A DNA stretch of 64,000 nucleotides from Bowmanella denitrificans. Lineage in GTDB: Bacteria; Pseudomonadota; Gammaproteobacteria; Enterobacterales; Alteromonadaceae. The stretch covers positions 372,001 through 436,000 of the forward strand of contig NZ_PEBU01000001.1 in NCBI RefSeq assembly GCF_002887595.1. Direction: 5' to 3'. This document shows, piece by piece, positions 10,492-19,028 of this stretch. Both the position numbers and the translations under genes were made by a program. How positions within the stretch are numbered: the first letter of the stretch is position 1; the number at the start of each line of letters is the position of its first letter. The notes under the pieces are model-generated. The model was not told the DNA's origin, made no database searches, and worked only from the letters and a program-made list of their open reading frames with translations.

Positions 10492-10541
10492 TAATGCTTT
10501 GCGATGCTCAGGCTTCGCAGATTTAAAAGTAAGGAATGACA

Positions 10542-11486
10542 ATGAGCAGAAAAATTATCATCGACACGGATCCTGGGGTAGATGACGCCCTGGCTATCGT
10601 GATGGCGGCCAACTCTCCAGAATTAAATGTATTGGGTCTGACCACGGTATTCGGCAATGTCTCAGTAGAGCAGGCCACCACCAACGCACTGATACTGTCA
10701 GAGTTTGCCAGCTATGACATACCGGTTTACAAAGGCGAAGCCGTGCCAGTCACCCGAACTCCTGCCCCTTATGCTGACTTTGTGCATGGTGATGATGGAT
10801 TTGGCAATATCAACTGGCCTGAATCAGATAAACAAGCACAGACCCAACATGCCGTCGACTTTATCATTGAGCAGGTACGTAAGTATCCGGGTGAAGTGAC
10901 ATTGGTGCCGCTCGGTCCCCTGACTAATATCGCCCGTGTTCTGGAAAAAGCACCGGATGTGGCCGCCCTTGTCAAAGAGGTGGTGCTAATGGGCGGTGCA
11001 GCCCGCCATTGTGGCAACGTATCCCCCGTTGCCGAAGCCAATATTATGGGCGACCCCCATGCGGCAGATAAGGTTTTCACTGCAAATTGGCCAGTGGTCA
11101 TGATTGGTCTGGATGTCACCAGCCAGGTACTGCTTAAACATGACGATATGCAAAAAATCGCTCAGCTCAATCCCAAGCAGGGAGAATTCCTGCGTCAGGC
11201 ATGCGACTTCTACATTGACTTCTATCAGCAAACGCTGGGTATTGCAGGTTGTATGGTACATGACCCATCCACCATCGCTTATATTCTTGATCCTTCGCTG
11301 TTCGAAGTGGAACAAGGACGAATTCGTGTAGTGACGGACGGTCTGGCAATAGGTCAAACCACGTTTGCACCAGATGACAGGAAATTCCCCTACCCGGGCT
11401 GGGATAATCTGCCACAACAGAAAGTATGTATGAAAGTACGAGCGCAGGCCCTGCTGGATTTGGTGACTGGTCGTCTGAGTGCCTGA
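10542..11486 (+). CDS. Inosine/uridine-preferring nucleoside hydrolase
   Basis: Hydrolyses ribonucleosides to base and ribose. The N-terminal IIIDTDPGVDDALA (5-18) is the calcium-binding aspartate cluster of the IUNH family, with the later VVLMGGA and a second metal-site Asp region present. 314 aa. The ATG at 10542 is preferred because TAAGGA lies 6 nt upstream; an in-frame ATG at 10536 abuts that site. It forms an apparent two-gene salvage unit with the upstream kinase. Base preference (purine or pyrimidine) cannot be decided. Confidence 0.92.
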   Translation: MSRKIIIDTDPGVDDALAIVMAANSPELNVLGLTTVFGNVSVEQATTNALILSEFASYDIPVYKGEAVPVTRTPAPYADFVHGDDGFGNINWPESDKQAQTQHAVDFIIEQVRKYPGEVTLVPLGPLTNIARVLEKAPDVAALVKEVVLMGGAARHCGNVSPVAEANIMGDPHAADKVFTANWPVVMIGLDVTSQVLLKHDDMQKIAQLNPKQGEFLRQACDFYIDFYQQTLGIAGCMVHDPSTIAYILDPSLFEVEQGRIRVVTDGLAIGQTTFAPDDRKFPYPGWDNLPQQKVCMKVRAQALLDLVTGRLSA

Positions 11487-11515
11487 GCGCTCAGCTTAGC
11501 TGACAGAGGTATATT

Positions 11516-12328
11516 ATGAGTCCGCCGTCAGGGTCGTATAACACCTCAGACCCTTGTGATTTTGCCAGTTTGCTGGAACGTATTGCCGACGGCGACAGAG
11601 CGGCTGAACAAGAACTGGTGCATAGATTCTGGCGGGGGTTGCAATTTATATTGCATCGCCAGACTCAGGATCCTGAACTGGTGGCGGATATTTGTCAGGA
11701 CACCTTTGTTATTGTGCTGGAAAAAGCCAGGCGCGCAGAGATAGACAATCCCCTTGGCCTGGCAGCCTTTATCCATCAGGTTGGGCGCAATCTGCTTAGC
11801 GGATATTTTCGTAAAGAGAAGCGCCGCGCAACAGATTCGGCCGACTGGCTATTCACCGTGCCTGACCCTGGCATGGAGGTGTATCAACAGGTTTATGCCG
11901 ATAAAGTTGTTGGCTGGGTATCTGCAATGATGGACAGTCTGCCGACTGAACGTGATCGGGATATTTTACGCAGCTACTTTTTACATCAGCAAAGTAAGGC
12001 GGACATCTGTGCCCGCCTATCATTAGAAGCCGATCATTTTGATCGTATCCTGTCGCGGGCCAGACAAAGACTAAAGCAAGTCATACTGCATAAATTGCAG
12101 GACCCGGATAACAAGGTACCCAGTGGGGAAATTCCCGGCCTGTTGATATTGGCGTTGGCCATCAACACACCACACCTTGCCCAGCTACCCGATTTATTTT
12201 CAAACAAAGTGGGAGGAAATGCCGTCAGCCAACACCTTTTGACTGACACCTCTGCAAGCCGCTTCAAAACTGGCATGGATGTTTCGGAGGATATTACAGA
12301 CTCATCAGACAATGGAAGGACAGCATAA
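11516..12328 (+). CDS. ECF-type RNA polymerase sigma factor with C-terminal extension
   Basis: 270-aa sigma-70-family factor. Region 2 spans about 18-100 (LVADICQDTFVIVLEKA, then LAAFIHQVGRNLLSGYFRKEKRR), and a region-4 helix-turn-helix is near 135-190 (LPTERDRDILRSYFLHQ ... ADHFDRILSRARQRLKQ). It lacks region 1 and most of region 3, as in ECF factors. About 80 extra residues follow region 4, with a short hydrophobic patch (PGLLILALAI) and an acidic tail; this is longer than the usual ECF size near 180-200 aa. Its stop overlaps the start of the next gene by one base (TAATG), the usual coupling of a sigma factor with its anti-sigma factor. It probably controls its own cluster. Confidence 0.88.
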   Translation: MSPPSGSYNTSDPCDFASLLERIADGDRAAEQELVHRFWRGLQFILHRQTQDPELVADICQDTFVIVLEKARRAEIDNPLGLAAFIHQVGRNLLSGYFRKEKRRATDSADWLFTVPDPGMEVYQQVYADKVVGWVSAMMDSLPTERDRDILRSYFLHQQSKADICARLSLEADHFDRILSRARQRLKQVILHKLQDPDNKVPSGEIPGLLILALAINTPHLAQLPDLFSNKVGGNAVSQHLLTDTSASRFKTGMDVSEDITDSSDNGRTA

Positions 12329-12954
12329 TGGACATGGAATCCTTGCAAGTGCAGCAAGAAACGGCCTTGCGTTATTTAAGAGGCGAGCTATCAGAGCAGG
12401 AAAGCCAGGCATTTGAAATCTGGCTATTGGATAAACCCGATGTGGTGGAACAACTGGCGTTGGATCAAATGATGATTCAGGCACTGCCTGCTCAAGGACG
12501 GCGTGCTAAGCCTTTCATAAGCCTGGGTAAGTTGTTTTCTACACCAATCAGGGCCAGTCTTGTTACCCTGGCCTGCTGTTTGCTGGTTGGTGTTCTGAGC
12601 TGGCATGCCATGACGCCAACTCAATTTGCCGATGTTAATATTTTTTACCTGGAGCAAACCCGCAGTCAGAGCACGGCAGCCAACCATATACAAATACATG
12701 CAGGTCAGAGCCTGCTGGTATTGTCTGTTCAGCCGGTTAGCCCAGATAGTGCTTATCAGGTCGAGTTAAAGGCAATGGCGACCCAAAGCACCGTTGCCCA
12801 ATTTGAACATCTGGCCCCCCAACCTGATAGCGGTGAACTGACGTTATCTGTTCCCGTATCAAGACTGAAGGCCGGTGAATATAAGCTACTGTTAACGCCC
12901 GATGCGCATCAGCAACCACAGGTGTTTGACCTTATCCTGTCCAGAGTGGAATAA
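12328..12954 (+). CDS. Single-pass membrane anti-sigma-like protein
   Basis: 208 aa. The N-terminal cytoplasmic helices (ALRYLRGELSEQESQAFEIW, about 13-32) resemble the sigma-binding domain of anti-sigma factors but lack the zinc-binding His/Cys motif. One membrane helix lies at about 75-92 (ASLVTLACCLLVGVLSW). Residues 93-208 would be periplasmic and beta-rich. One-base overlap with the sigma gene. The role as anti-sigma factor is inferred from position, topology and the N-terminal helices. Confidence 0.72.
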   Translation: MDMESLQVQQETALRYLRGELSEQESQAFEIWLLDKPDVVEQLALDQMMIQALPAQGRRAKPFISLGKLFSTPIRASLVTLACCLLVGVLSWHAMTPTQFADVNIFYLEQTRSQSTAANHIQIHAGQSLLVLSVQPVSPDSAYQVELKAMATQSTVAQFEHLAPQPDSGELTLSVPVSRLKAGEYKLLLTPDAHQQPQVFDLILSRVE

Positions 12955-13018
12955 GCTCTGCTGCGAAATGCAAATTTAGCGCGCGTTGGGGGTTGGCAGA
13001 AATTTAAAGGAGACAATC

Positions 13019-14467
13019 TTGGCTCTTTCCCATGGACAACCACTCAACGGCCAGTTTTATTCACTATTTAACTTGCCTGCTACCCGCTATCAGAAGGCAG
13101 TGCTTATTGCATTAGGTGAAGCCATGAAACAGGCTTCGCCTTCAGGACGACAGCAAAAAGTAGCGGCTGGCTATGTCTACTTCGGCCAGTTTGTCGACCA
13201 TGATATTACCCGGCTCAAACGTGGCAGCGAACCTGCGGGTGATGCGCAACTCCCGATTGATCAACTGATTCAGGTGCGCACCCCGGCAATGGACCTGGAT
13301 TCAATATATGGACTGGGTTTTGCAGACCCCACAATCCCCTTGAATAAGGATACCGGAGAGCTATTGCTGGGCCATGCCATAGCAGACGATGGCCGACTGC
13401 TGGCTGGTGCAGATCTACCCAGAGTCAGCGCGGACAAACGCCCTCTGATTGGCGACGACCGCAATGATGAGAATCTGATTGTCGCACAGATGCACCTTAA
13501 GTTTATTAAGTTACATAACCGCTTTGTTCAGCATTACCGTCAACTGGAGCCTCGCAGCACACCCAGGCATTGGTACGACAACGCCAGGCAGTCCATGGTG
13601 CGATGTTATCAGGAGGCCGTCATTTATGATTTTATGCCGACCTTGATGGATGCCAGGGTGCTGCACCATCTGCTGCTGGACAAACAACCCGGGCTACTTA
13701 ATCCCATTGCTGCAGAAGAACCCCGTATCCCTTTAGAGTTCTCTGCTGCGGCTTATAGGTTTGGCCACTCCATGGTCAGATTCCGCTACACATTAAACTC
13801 TGGCAAAGCAGCAACATTACAAGAAATGTTTCAGATGACCGGCAAGGGCGGCATGCTGGGCAGTCCCTACCTTCCTGCAAGCTACTTGATTGACTGGGAC
13901 TTGTTCTTCCCACCCGCAGATCAAACTTTACCGCGGTTTTTCAATTTTGCTCTGGCCATAGATCCGTCTGTCGATGTGCGTCTGTCAGAAACCCAGGACC
14001 TGCACGTTAACCTGGCCGTACTCAATTTGCTCAGAGGTAATGAATTAGGGTTGCCGGATGGCCAGTCATTGGTACGGCATCTGTTCAAACAGCATGCACA
14101 ACTGGCCGAACGTATCGGCCTTCGCGAACTAACCGACCTGGAGTTAAACCCCGCCATACTGCGTGATGAAAATGGTCAGAAGCTGGGGATAATGGATGCG
14201 GTGGCCAGAACATTTCCGGCTCACGGCCTGACACACAAAACCCCGCTTTGGTATTACCTGCTGGCAGAGGCCGACAGTGTTGGTCAGGGGGTACGCATGG
14301 GACCGTTAGGCAGTTTAATCATCGCTGAAGTGTTGTTATCCCTTTGCCTGCAAAGCCATCCCTCCGTTTTACTGGAAACGGAAAGAGAAACATTCACTTG
14401 GTTGACCCGTAGCGGGCAATTTCTGGATAAAGCCGTTTATAAGATTGCCGACCTACTCAGACAATAA
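13019..14467 (+). CDS. Animal-type haem peroxidase (peroxinectin-like), cytoplasmic
   Basis: 482-aa member of the animal haem peroxidase superfamily. FGQFVDHDIT (55-64) carries the distal Gln57, Asp60 and His61; GDDRNDEN (145-152) carries the catalytic Arg148 and Glu151; YRFGHSMV supplies the proximal His250. Asp60 and Glu151 match the ester-linked haem residues of mammalian peroxidases; the Met of the third link is replaced by Asn152. TTG at 13019 is chosen as start because AAAGGAG lies 6 nt upstream; an in-frame TTG at 12986 lacks this. No signal peptide is visible, unlike most family members. It follows the anti-sigma-like gene by 64 nt and precedes the 121-aa gene by 22 nt, suggesting one operon. 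Confidence 0.85.
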   Translation: MALSHGQPLNGQFYSLFNLPATRYQKAVLIALGEAMKQASPSGRQQKVAAGYVYFGQFVDHDITRLKRGSEPAGDAQLPIDQLIQVRTPAMDLDSIYGLGFADPTIPLNKDTGELLLGHAIADDGRLLAGADLPRVSADKRPLIGDDRNDENLIVAQMHLKFIKLHNRFVQHYRQLEPRSTPRHWYDNARQSMVRCYQEAVIYDFMPTLMDARVLHHLLLDKQPGLLNPIAAEEPRIPLEFSAAAYRFGHSMVRFRYTLNSGKAATLQEMFQMTGKGGMLGSPYLPASYLIDWDLFFPPADQTLPRFFNFALAIDPSVDVRLSETQDLHVNLAVLNLLRGNELGLPDGQSLVRHLFKQHAQLAERIGLRELTDLELNPAILRDENGQKLGIMDAVARTFPAHGLTHKTPLWYYLLAEADSVGQGVRMGPLGSLIIAEVLLSLCLQSHPSVLLETERETFTWLTRSGQFLDKAVYKIADLLRQ

Positions 14468-14489
14468 GGCCTTTCAAAAGGAGAAAACT

Positions 14490-14855
14490 ATGTCCCTCGA
14501 ACAAAAGCTCAACATGTTTTGTGGCCAGTTTCACGCCCTGGGTGATCTTCCTGACACCACAGACCCCGCCAAAGAACCTTATTACCCTGCCGCGGGTACG
14601 CAAATTACCCTGAATAAAGTCAAGCGTTTTGGCCGCTGGGTGATTCAGATGGAGTCCAGTGACCCTTCTATCAATAGCGCCCTGTCCACCGCCAGCTTTT
14701 TCTTAATCGGCGAGCGACTGGTATCAACGCCGATTGAAATCCAACCGGGACTCTCCATGACAGAGGTTGTAGAATGGAATGCTACCGCGGATAAAATGAA
14801 TCATTACTTGTTATGGTCCGATGGCGAACTCGGCAATTGGAAGTGCACCCCCTGA
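14490..14855 (+). CDS. Hypothetical protein of the sigma-peroxidase-CHAT cluster
   Basis: 121 aa, family not recognised. AAAGGAG lies 6 nt before the ATG at 14490. The protein is soluble, without signal peptide, and beta-rich by eye, with YYPAAGTQITLNKVKRFGRW near 26-45 and Trp-rich segments (VVEWNATADKMNHYLLWSDG). Cys12 and Cys119 lie near the two ends. Its 3' end overlaps the possible ATG start of the CHAT gene by 43 nt (13 nt if the alternative GTG at 14843 is used), implying translational coupling. It may be a partner or substrate of the peroxidase or CHAT protein (inference). Confidence 0.7.
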   Translation: MSLEQKLNMFCGQFHALGDLPDTTDPAKEPYYPAAGTQITLNKVKRFGRWVIQMESSDPSINSALSTASFFLIGERLVSTPIEIQPGLSMTEVVEWNATADKMNHYLLWSDGELGNWKCTP

Positions 14856-17800
14856 AAAATGGATGGTGGCAGGGCGGCTTGTTCGCTCTGCTGCTTGTAT
14901 CACTGACATTAGATGCGCAAGGTTGTCCGGACTATTTAGGCCATCGCCCGTTATTGTCTCAGCAGCACATTAGCAGTCACTCACAACAGCCAACACTTTT
15001 GCAGTGGCAGCAATTGGACCTGGATATCACCCTGCATATCCAGACTCAGGCGCAAGACCTGACCCTGGATCAACCCGGTGGCCGCAGCAGCACTGAGTAT
15101 TTTTTTCTTCCCCCCGCCAGCCCCGCAATTCAAGCCTGCATCTATGCCAGTTTTGCGCATAGTGGCAAAGGTGACTGGCGCTTCAGTCAGGTCATACTGC
15201 CACCAGGCAATGATCTGGCTGGCAAACTGTTATCGCAGGCAGGACAGCTTTGGGCCGAAGAGCACACCGCCGCCAGAATACAAGCTTTAGCACTGTATGA
15301 GCGCGTTGCGGCGATGCACCAGGATGCGCCGGTACTTGCAAATTCAGCTGATCACCTATTGCTTCTTGCCTATGCACACCGTCATCAATTGGACAAAGCA
15401 ACCGCCAGGCTACAACACGCTCCCTTAGTGGAACTCCCTGAATTACTGCATAAAATGGCTGAACTTAGAGCTCGCATAGCGCTGGCCAAAGGGGATCTCA
15501 TACAAGCAGGACAATGGACAGATAAAGCCATTGCCGCAGCCGATAAGTTACAAAGGCGCAACGAAAAAGCAGAACTATTCACTCTGAAAGGCTTAATAGC
15601 TCTGCTAGCAGGCCAGCTTACTGAGGGTCAATCATATCTTAGCAACGCACAACAACTGGCTCCAGACGACTTCAAAATTCTGTCTTATGTACACAGTAAT
15701 CTGAGCTTTGCTGAACTGCAAAAATCCGTGGGAAAGCCCCAGTCAGACAGAAACAAGGCCATGGCTAAGGCGTTACAGTTCGAATTGCAGGCGGCGGATT
15801 ATGCCCGTCAGGCAGGCTTTTACCGCAACCTGGCCAATATCGAGAATAACATCGGCTCAATCCACGAACGTCATCGCGGTCTGCGTAGCGCCCTAGTTTA
15901 CTATACCCGGGCCTTGTCCAGAATTGAGCATAGGGATGAACCAGAACTTAAAGCGCTGCTGTTAAGAAACCTGGGCACGGTTAGTTTGTACCTGGGAGAT
16001 TATTTAAAAGCGCGGCAATTTTTATATGCGGCGTTGTCCATCATCGACAAAGCAGAACCTGTTGAAGCGGCATTACTGCATTGCAGAATCGGGCAATTGC
16101 ACGAAGCGCAGAATATGCCGGATGATGCTACCAATGCTTATCAAGATTGCCTGACCATGGCATTGGCGCTAAGTGATGCCAATCTCGAAGCGACAGCAAG
16201 GTTAGGGCTGATCACCACGGATGCTGTCAAGCAATTACATCAGATACAGGCACTGGCGAACAAGCTAAGCAATGCCGACCTGTCGACCAGGCTCAAAATG
16301 GCAGTGGCCAAGCAGCAAGCGGCAAACAATGATTGGCAATCCGCCACTGAGACTCTCGCACAAGCACAACACGATGCCGCCATCAGCCGGGATGCGACGC
16401 TGGAAATAGAGGTGCAGCACTTATCCAGCCAGATTCTGGCCGAACAGGGGCATTCAGAGGCAGCCATTGCAGCAGGGAATATGGCCATAAACGGGGTTGA
16501 ACAATTACATCAACATCTGGAAGCGCAACGATACGGCCCGGCCTGGAGTCATAAGACCAACAGCATCTATAACCTGCAGGCGCAGTTATTACTTAAGCAG
16601 CACAAAACAGCCGATGAAAAAGCTCCTGCACTGTTCAACTTAATTGAGCGATTTAAAGCCGTCAGCTTACGTCAGCACTTGCAAAAAACGCCGACAGGTT
16701 ACCCAAGTAGCAACGCTGATATGAATCAGGCCAGCGAACTTGCCGGATACAGTGCTGCTCAAAACAGCCAGGCCATGCCACTGGACTTCTACTTATTGGA
16801 AACCCTGCATAGTGGGCAAGTTTTGGGAGAATCACCTCAACAACCTCCCGAGTTGCTGGATATGACGCAAGTCCAGGCTAAACTTTCCCCCCGCCAGGCA
16901 ATATTGTATTACCTGGTATTGCCTCAACGCTTAGTCATACTCACCCTCACCAAGACCAGCCTGCACATGCAGCAGCAGGCATTGTCTGAGCATCAACTAA
17001 ATACCCTGATTGCCCAGGCCCGCAGCCAAATGGTGGAATTTAAGCAAATACACAGTAGTGCGATGACCGCATTAGCGTCGCTGATACCTGACGAGTTGGC
17101 AGACCAACAAGACATTACTGAGCTGATGCTGGTGCCACATGCTAATTTGCATATCTTACCTTTTGCTGCACTGCCGCTAAAGAATGGGACCAGACTGGGA
17201 GAGCGATTCGCCTTAACACGAATTCCTTCTGCCAATACGATTCTGCAGGCCAGACCCGTGCGACATGACAACGGCGAAATGGCATTCTTCGCCGATCCGC
17301 TGTTCTCCTCAGCAAGCACTGCAGCGCCAGAACAAGCCGTGTTTCGGAACTGGAGTGAGAGAGTCAGCCCGTTGCACTACACTGCAACAGAAGCCCGGGA
17401 TATTGCCCGGCTTTTCACCAATCAGAAGGCAACCTTATATGTGGGTGCCGAAGCAAACCGTCGTAACCTTTTTAGTGCCCAGGTACGCAACGCAAGAGTT
17501 CTGCATATTGCCACCCATGGCTATTTCAATCCCGTCAATCCCGACAATATGGGCTTTCAGTTAGCAGCATTGGATCAGTCAGGAATACCAATTGAAGGTT
17601 TTGTTACGCTACCTGAATTATTCAGCTATCCGTTTAGTAATGAATTGGTAGTCATCAATGGCTGTGATACGGCAATGGGTAAAGCCCAAACTGGGGAAGG
17701 TATGGTTGGACTGGTACATGGCTTTATGGCTCAGGGCACCAAACACGTTGTTTCAACCCTGTGGCCGGTGGCAGACAAGGCGTCCGCCTTGTTTATGCAG

Positions 17801-17959
17801 GCATTTTATCAGAGCCTGCTTACGCAGGGCTCACTGCCCGAAGCATTAAAAGATGCCCGCAGTCACCTTCGTCGCCATCCCAGATATCGTAGCCCTTATT
17901 ACTGGGCGCCTTATGTATTGCATTCCACTGTCCCTGATGTACAGATGCGATTTGAATAG
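14813..17959 (+). CDS. TPR-repeat CHAT-domain (caspase-like) protein
   Basis: 1048 aa if started at the ATG 14813; a GTG at 14843 is an alternative. The N-terminus has a signal-like segment GGLFALLLVSLTLDAQGC (about 21-38), suggesting export. About 150-640 is built of TPR helix pairs (KALALYERVAAMH-type units, e.g. AATARLGL, AALVYYTRALSRIE). The C-terminal CHAT domain (about 715-1045) has the catalytic His902 in LHIATHGYF and Cys951 in VVINGCDTAMG, then the diagnostic GEGMVGLVHGFMAQGTKHVV and TLWPV segments. CHAT is a caspase-like cysteine protease fold of Csx29/separase relatives. Last gene of the sigma-linked cluster; convergent with a patatin gene 15 nt away. Confidence 0.88.
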   Translation: MVRWRTRQLEVHPLKNGWWQGGLFALLLVSLTLDAQGCPDYLGHRPLLSQQHISSHSQQPTLLQWQQLDLDITLHIQTQAQDLTLDQPGGRSSTEYFFLPPASPAIQACIYASFAHSGKGDWRFSQVILPPGNDLAGKLLSQAGQLWAEEHTAARIQALALYERVAAMHQDAPVLANSADHLLLLAYAHRHQLDKATARLQHAPLVELPELLHKMAELRARIALAKGDLIQAGQWTDKAIAAADKLQRRNEKAELFTLKGLIALLAGQLTEGQSYLSNAQQLAPDDFKILSYVHSNLSFAELQKSVGKPQSDRNKAMAKALQFELQAADYARQAGFYRNLANIENNIGSIHERHRGLRSALVYYTRALSRIEHRDEPELKALLLRNLGTVSLYLGDYLKARQFLYAALSIIDKAEPVEAALLHCRIGQLHEAQNMPDDATNAYQDCLTMALALSDANLEATARLGLITTDAVKQLHQIQALANKLSNADLSTRLKMAVAKQQAANNDWQSATETLAQAQHDAAISRDATLEIEVQHLSSQILAEQGHSEAAIAAGNMAINGVEQLHQHLEAQRYGPAWSHKTNSIYNLQAQLLLKQHKTADEKAPALFNLIERFKAVSLRQHLQKTPTGYPSSNADMNQASELAGYSAAQNSQAMPLDFYLLETLHSGQVLGESPQQPPELLDMTQVQAKLSPRQAILYYLVLPQRLVILTLTKTSLHMQQQALSEHQLNTLIAQARSQMVEFKQIHSSAMTALASLIPDELADQQDITELMLVPHANLHILPFAALPLKNGTRLGERFALTRIPSANTILQARPVRHDNGEMAFFADPLFSSASTAAPEQAVFRNWSERVSPLHYTATEARDIARLFTNQKATLYVGAEANRRNLFSAQVRNARVLHIATHGYFNPVNPDNMGFQLAALDQSGIPIEGFVTLPELFSYPFSNELVVINGCDTAMGKAQTGEGMVGLVHGFMAQGTKHVVSTLWPVADKASALFMQAFYQSLLTQGSLPEALKDARSHLRRHPRYRSPYYWAPYVLHSTVPDVQMRFE

Positions 17960-17974
17960 GGCGTGTTAACCCAA

Positions 17975-18892
17975 TCACGCCATTCTTCGCTCATCTTTAT
18001 TCCATTGACGCAAAAAGCGCTGTCCCTCTCTTCGGCCAATCAGATAATCCAGTTTAAGGGCCTGCGGCGGAGAACCCAGCACTAAACTACGCAACTCTTG
18101 CGGTGGCGCTATTTGCCATACCTGCACGCCATCCGGTGGCTGATTGATAAAAGCTAACGCATCAGCATACTGACGCTGATAATGTAAATACATTTCCATC
18201 ATTCTCGGCGAATGACGCACCTTCTTCAGCAAGGGTTTGAGCCTTTCCAGTAAAGGTACCTGCCCTGAGTAGTCGGCCGCTACCGTGCGAATCACCACAA
18301 TACGTTTGGCTCCCTGAGCATGAGCCCAGCGTACCGGCAGCGGGTCTGCCACTCCGCCATCTACCAATTGCCTTCCTTCCAGCCAAACACCGGGCCGATA
18401 CAGAAATGGAATGGCACTGGAGGCTTTCAGATGATGAAAAAGATTACTGTTATTGGTTGGCAGATAGACCGGCTGAAAGTCGGCAGCATCGGTGGCAACA
18501 GCATAGAAACCCGATTCCCCATTCAGATGACTCACATCGGTTGGAAAACGCATCTCGCCCTGTTCCTGCACCTGACGAAAATACCAGTCAAGATCAATAA
18601 CATTGCCGCCCATAAAAAACTTGGCCGGTCGAAAAAAATCCTGCTTAGTGGTCAAGTGCTGTATGGCCTGACTGGCATATTGCCTAGCCCTGGCACTGAA
18701 TGCGGCCAGATTCTGCGCGCCGGCAGAGACGCCAATTTTAAGATCAAAAGGCCAGAATTGTTGTTCTAAAAATGCATCCAGTACACCAGCTGTAAAGATA
18801 CCTTTCTGCCCCCCACCTTCAGCCACCAAGGCAAAAGCAGGGCCGACCTCAGTGTTACTTTGCAATGCTAATCCTTGGTTTTTCTCTTCCAT
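17975..18892 (-). CDS. Patatin-like phospholipase, YjjU type
   Basis: 305-aa patatin-family hydrolase. Oxyanion motif GGGQKG at 26-31, nucleophile elbow GVSAG at 54-58 (Ser56), and catalytic DGG at 178-180 are intact. Flanking phrases such as GIFTAGVLDAF, FDLKIGVSAGAQNL and GGNVIDLDW closely resemble enterobacterial YjjU, a predicted lipid-acyl hydrolase. ATG at 18892 is chosen; the frame extends to a TTG at 18928 without a ribosome site. Convergent with the CHAT gene, so it is not in that operon. Confidence 0.87.
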   Translation of the reverse strand: MEEKNQGLALQSNTEVGPAFALVAEGGGQKGIFTAGVLDAFLEQQFWPFDLKIGVSAGAQNLAAFSARARQYASQAIQHLTTKQDFFRPAKFFMGGNVIDLDWYFRQVQEQGEMRFPTDVSHLNGESGFYAVATDAADFQPVYLPTNNSNLFHHLKASSAIPFLYRPGVWLEGRQLVDGGVADPLPVRWAHAQGAKRIVVIRTVAADYSGQVPLLERLKPLLKKVRHSPRMMEMYLHYQRQYADALAFINQPPDGVQVWQIAPPQELRSLVLGSPPQALKLDYLIGRREGQRFLRQWNKDERRMA

Positions 18893-19028
18893 AGTCTTAA
18901 TGGTTAGGGACAAAAGTGACAGATTCAAGACAACATAAGCATTTTGCGCAAAAAGATTGATTAGAGCGCATTGACCGCCATATGAGCCAGACTCTAAAGT
19001 GATGGGCTATAACAACAGGAGAACAATA

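Noticed and set aside
17975-18892. Patatin as an effector of the CHAT cluster
   Set aside because: It is on the opposite strand and closely resembles the housekeeping-type YjjU; neighbourhood alone is not enough.
18893-18928. Upstream TTG start of the patatin gene
   Set aside because: No ribosome site and the extra residues are not conserved-looking; the ATG at 18892 is kept.
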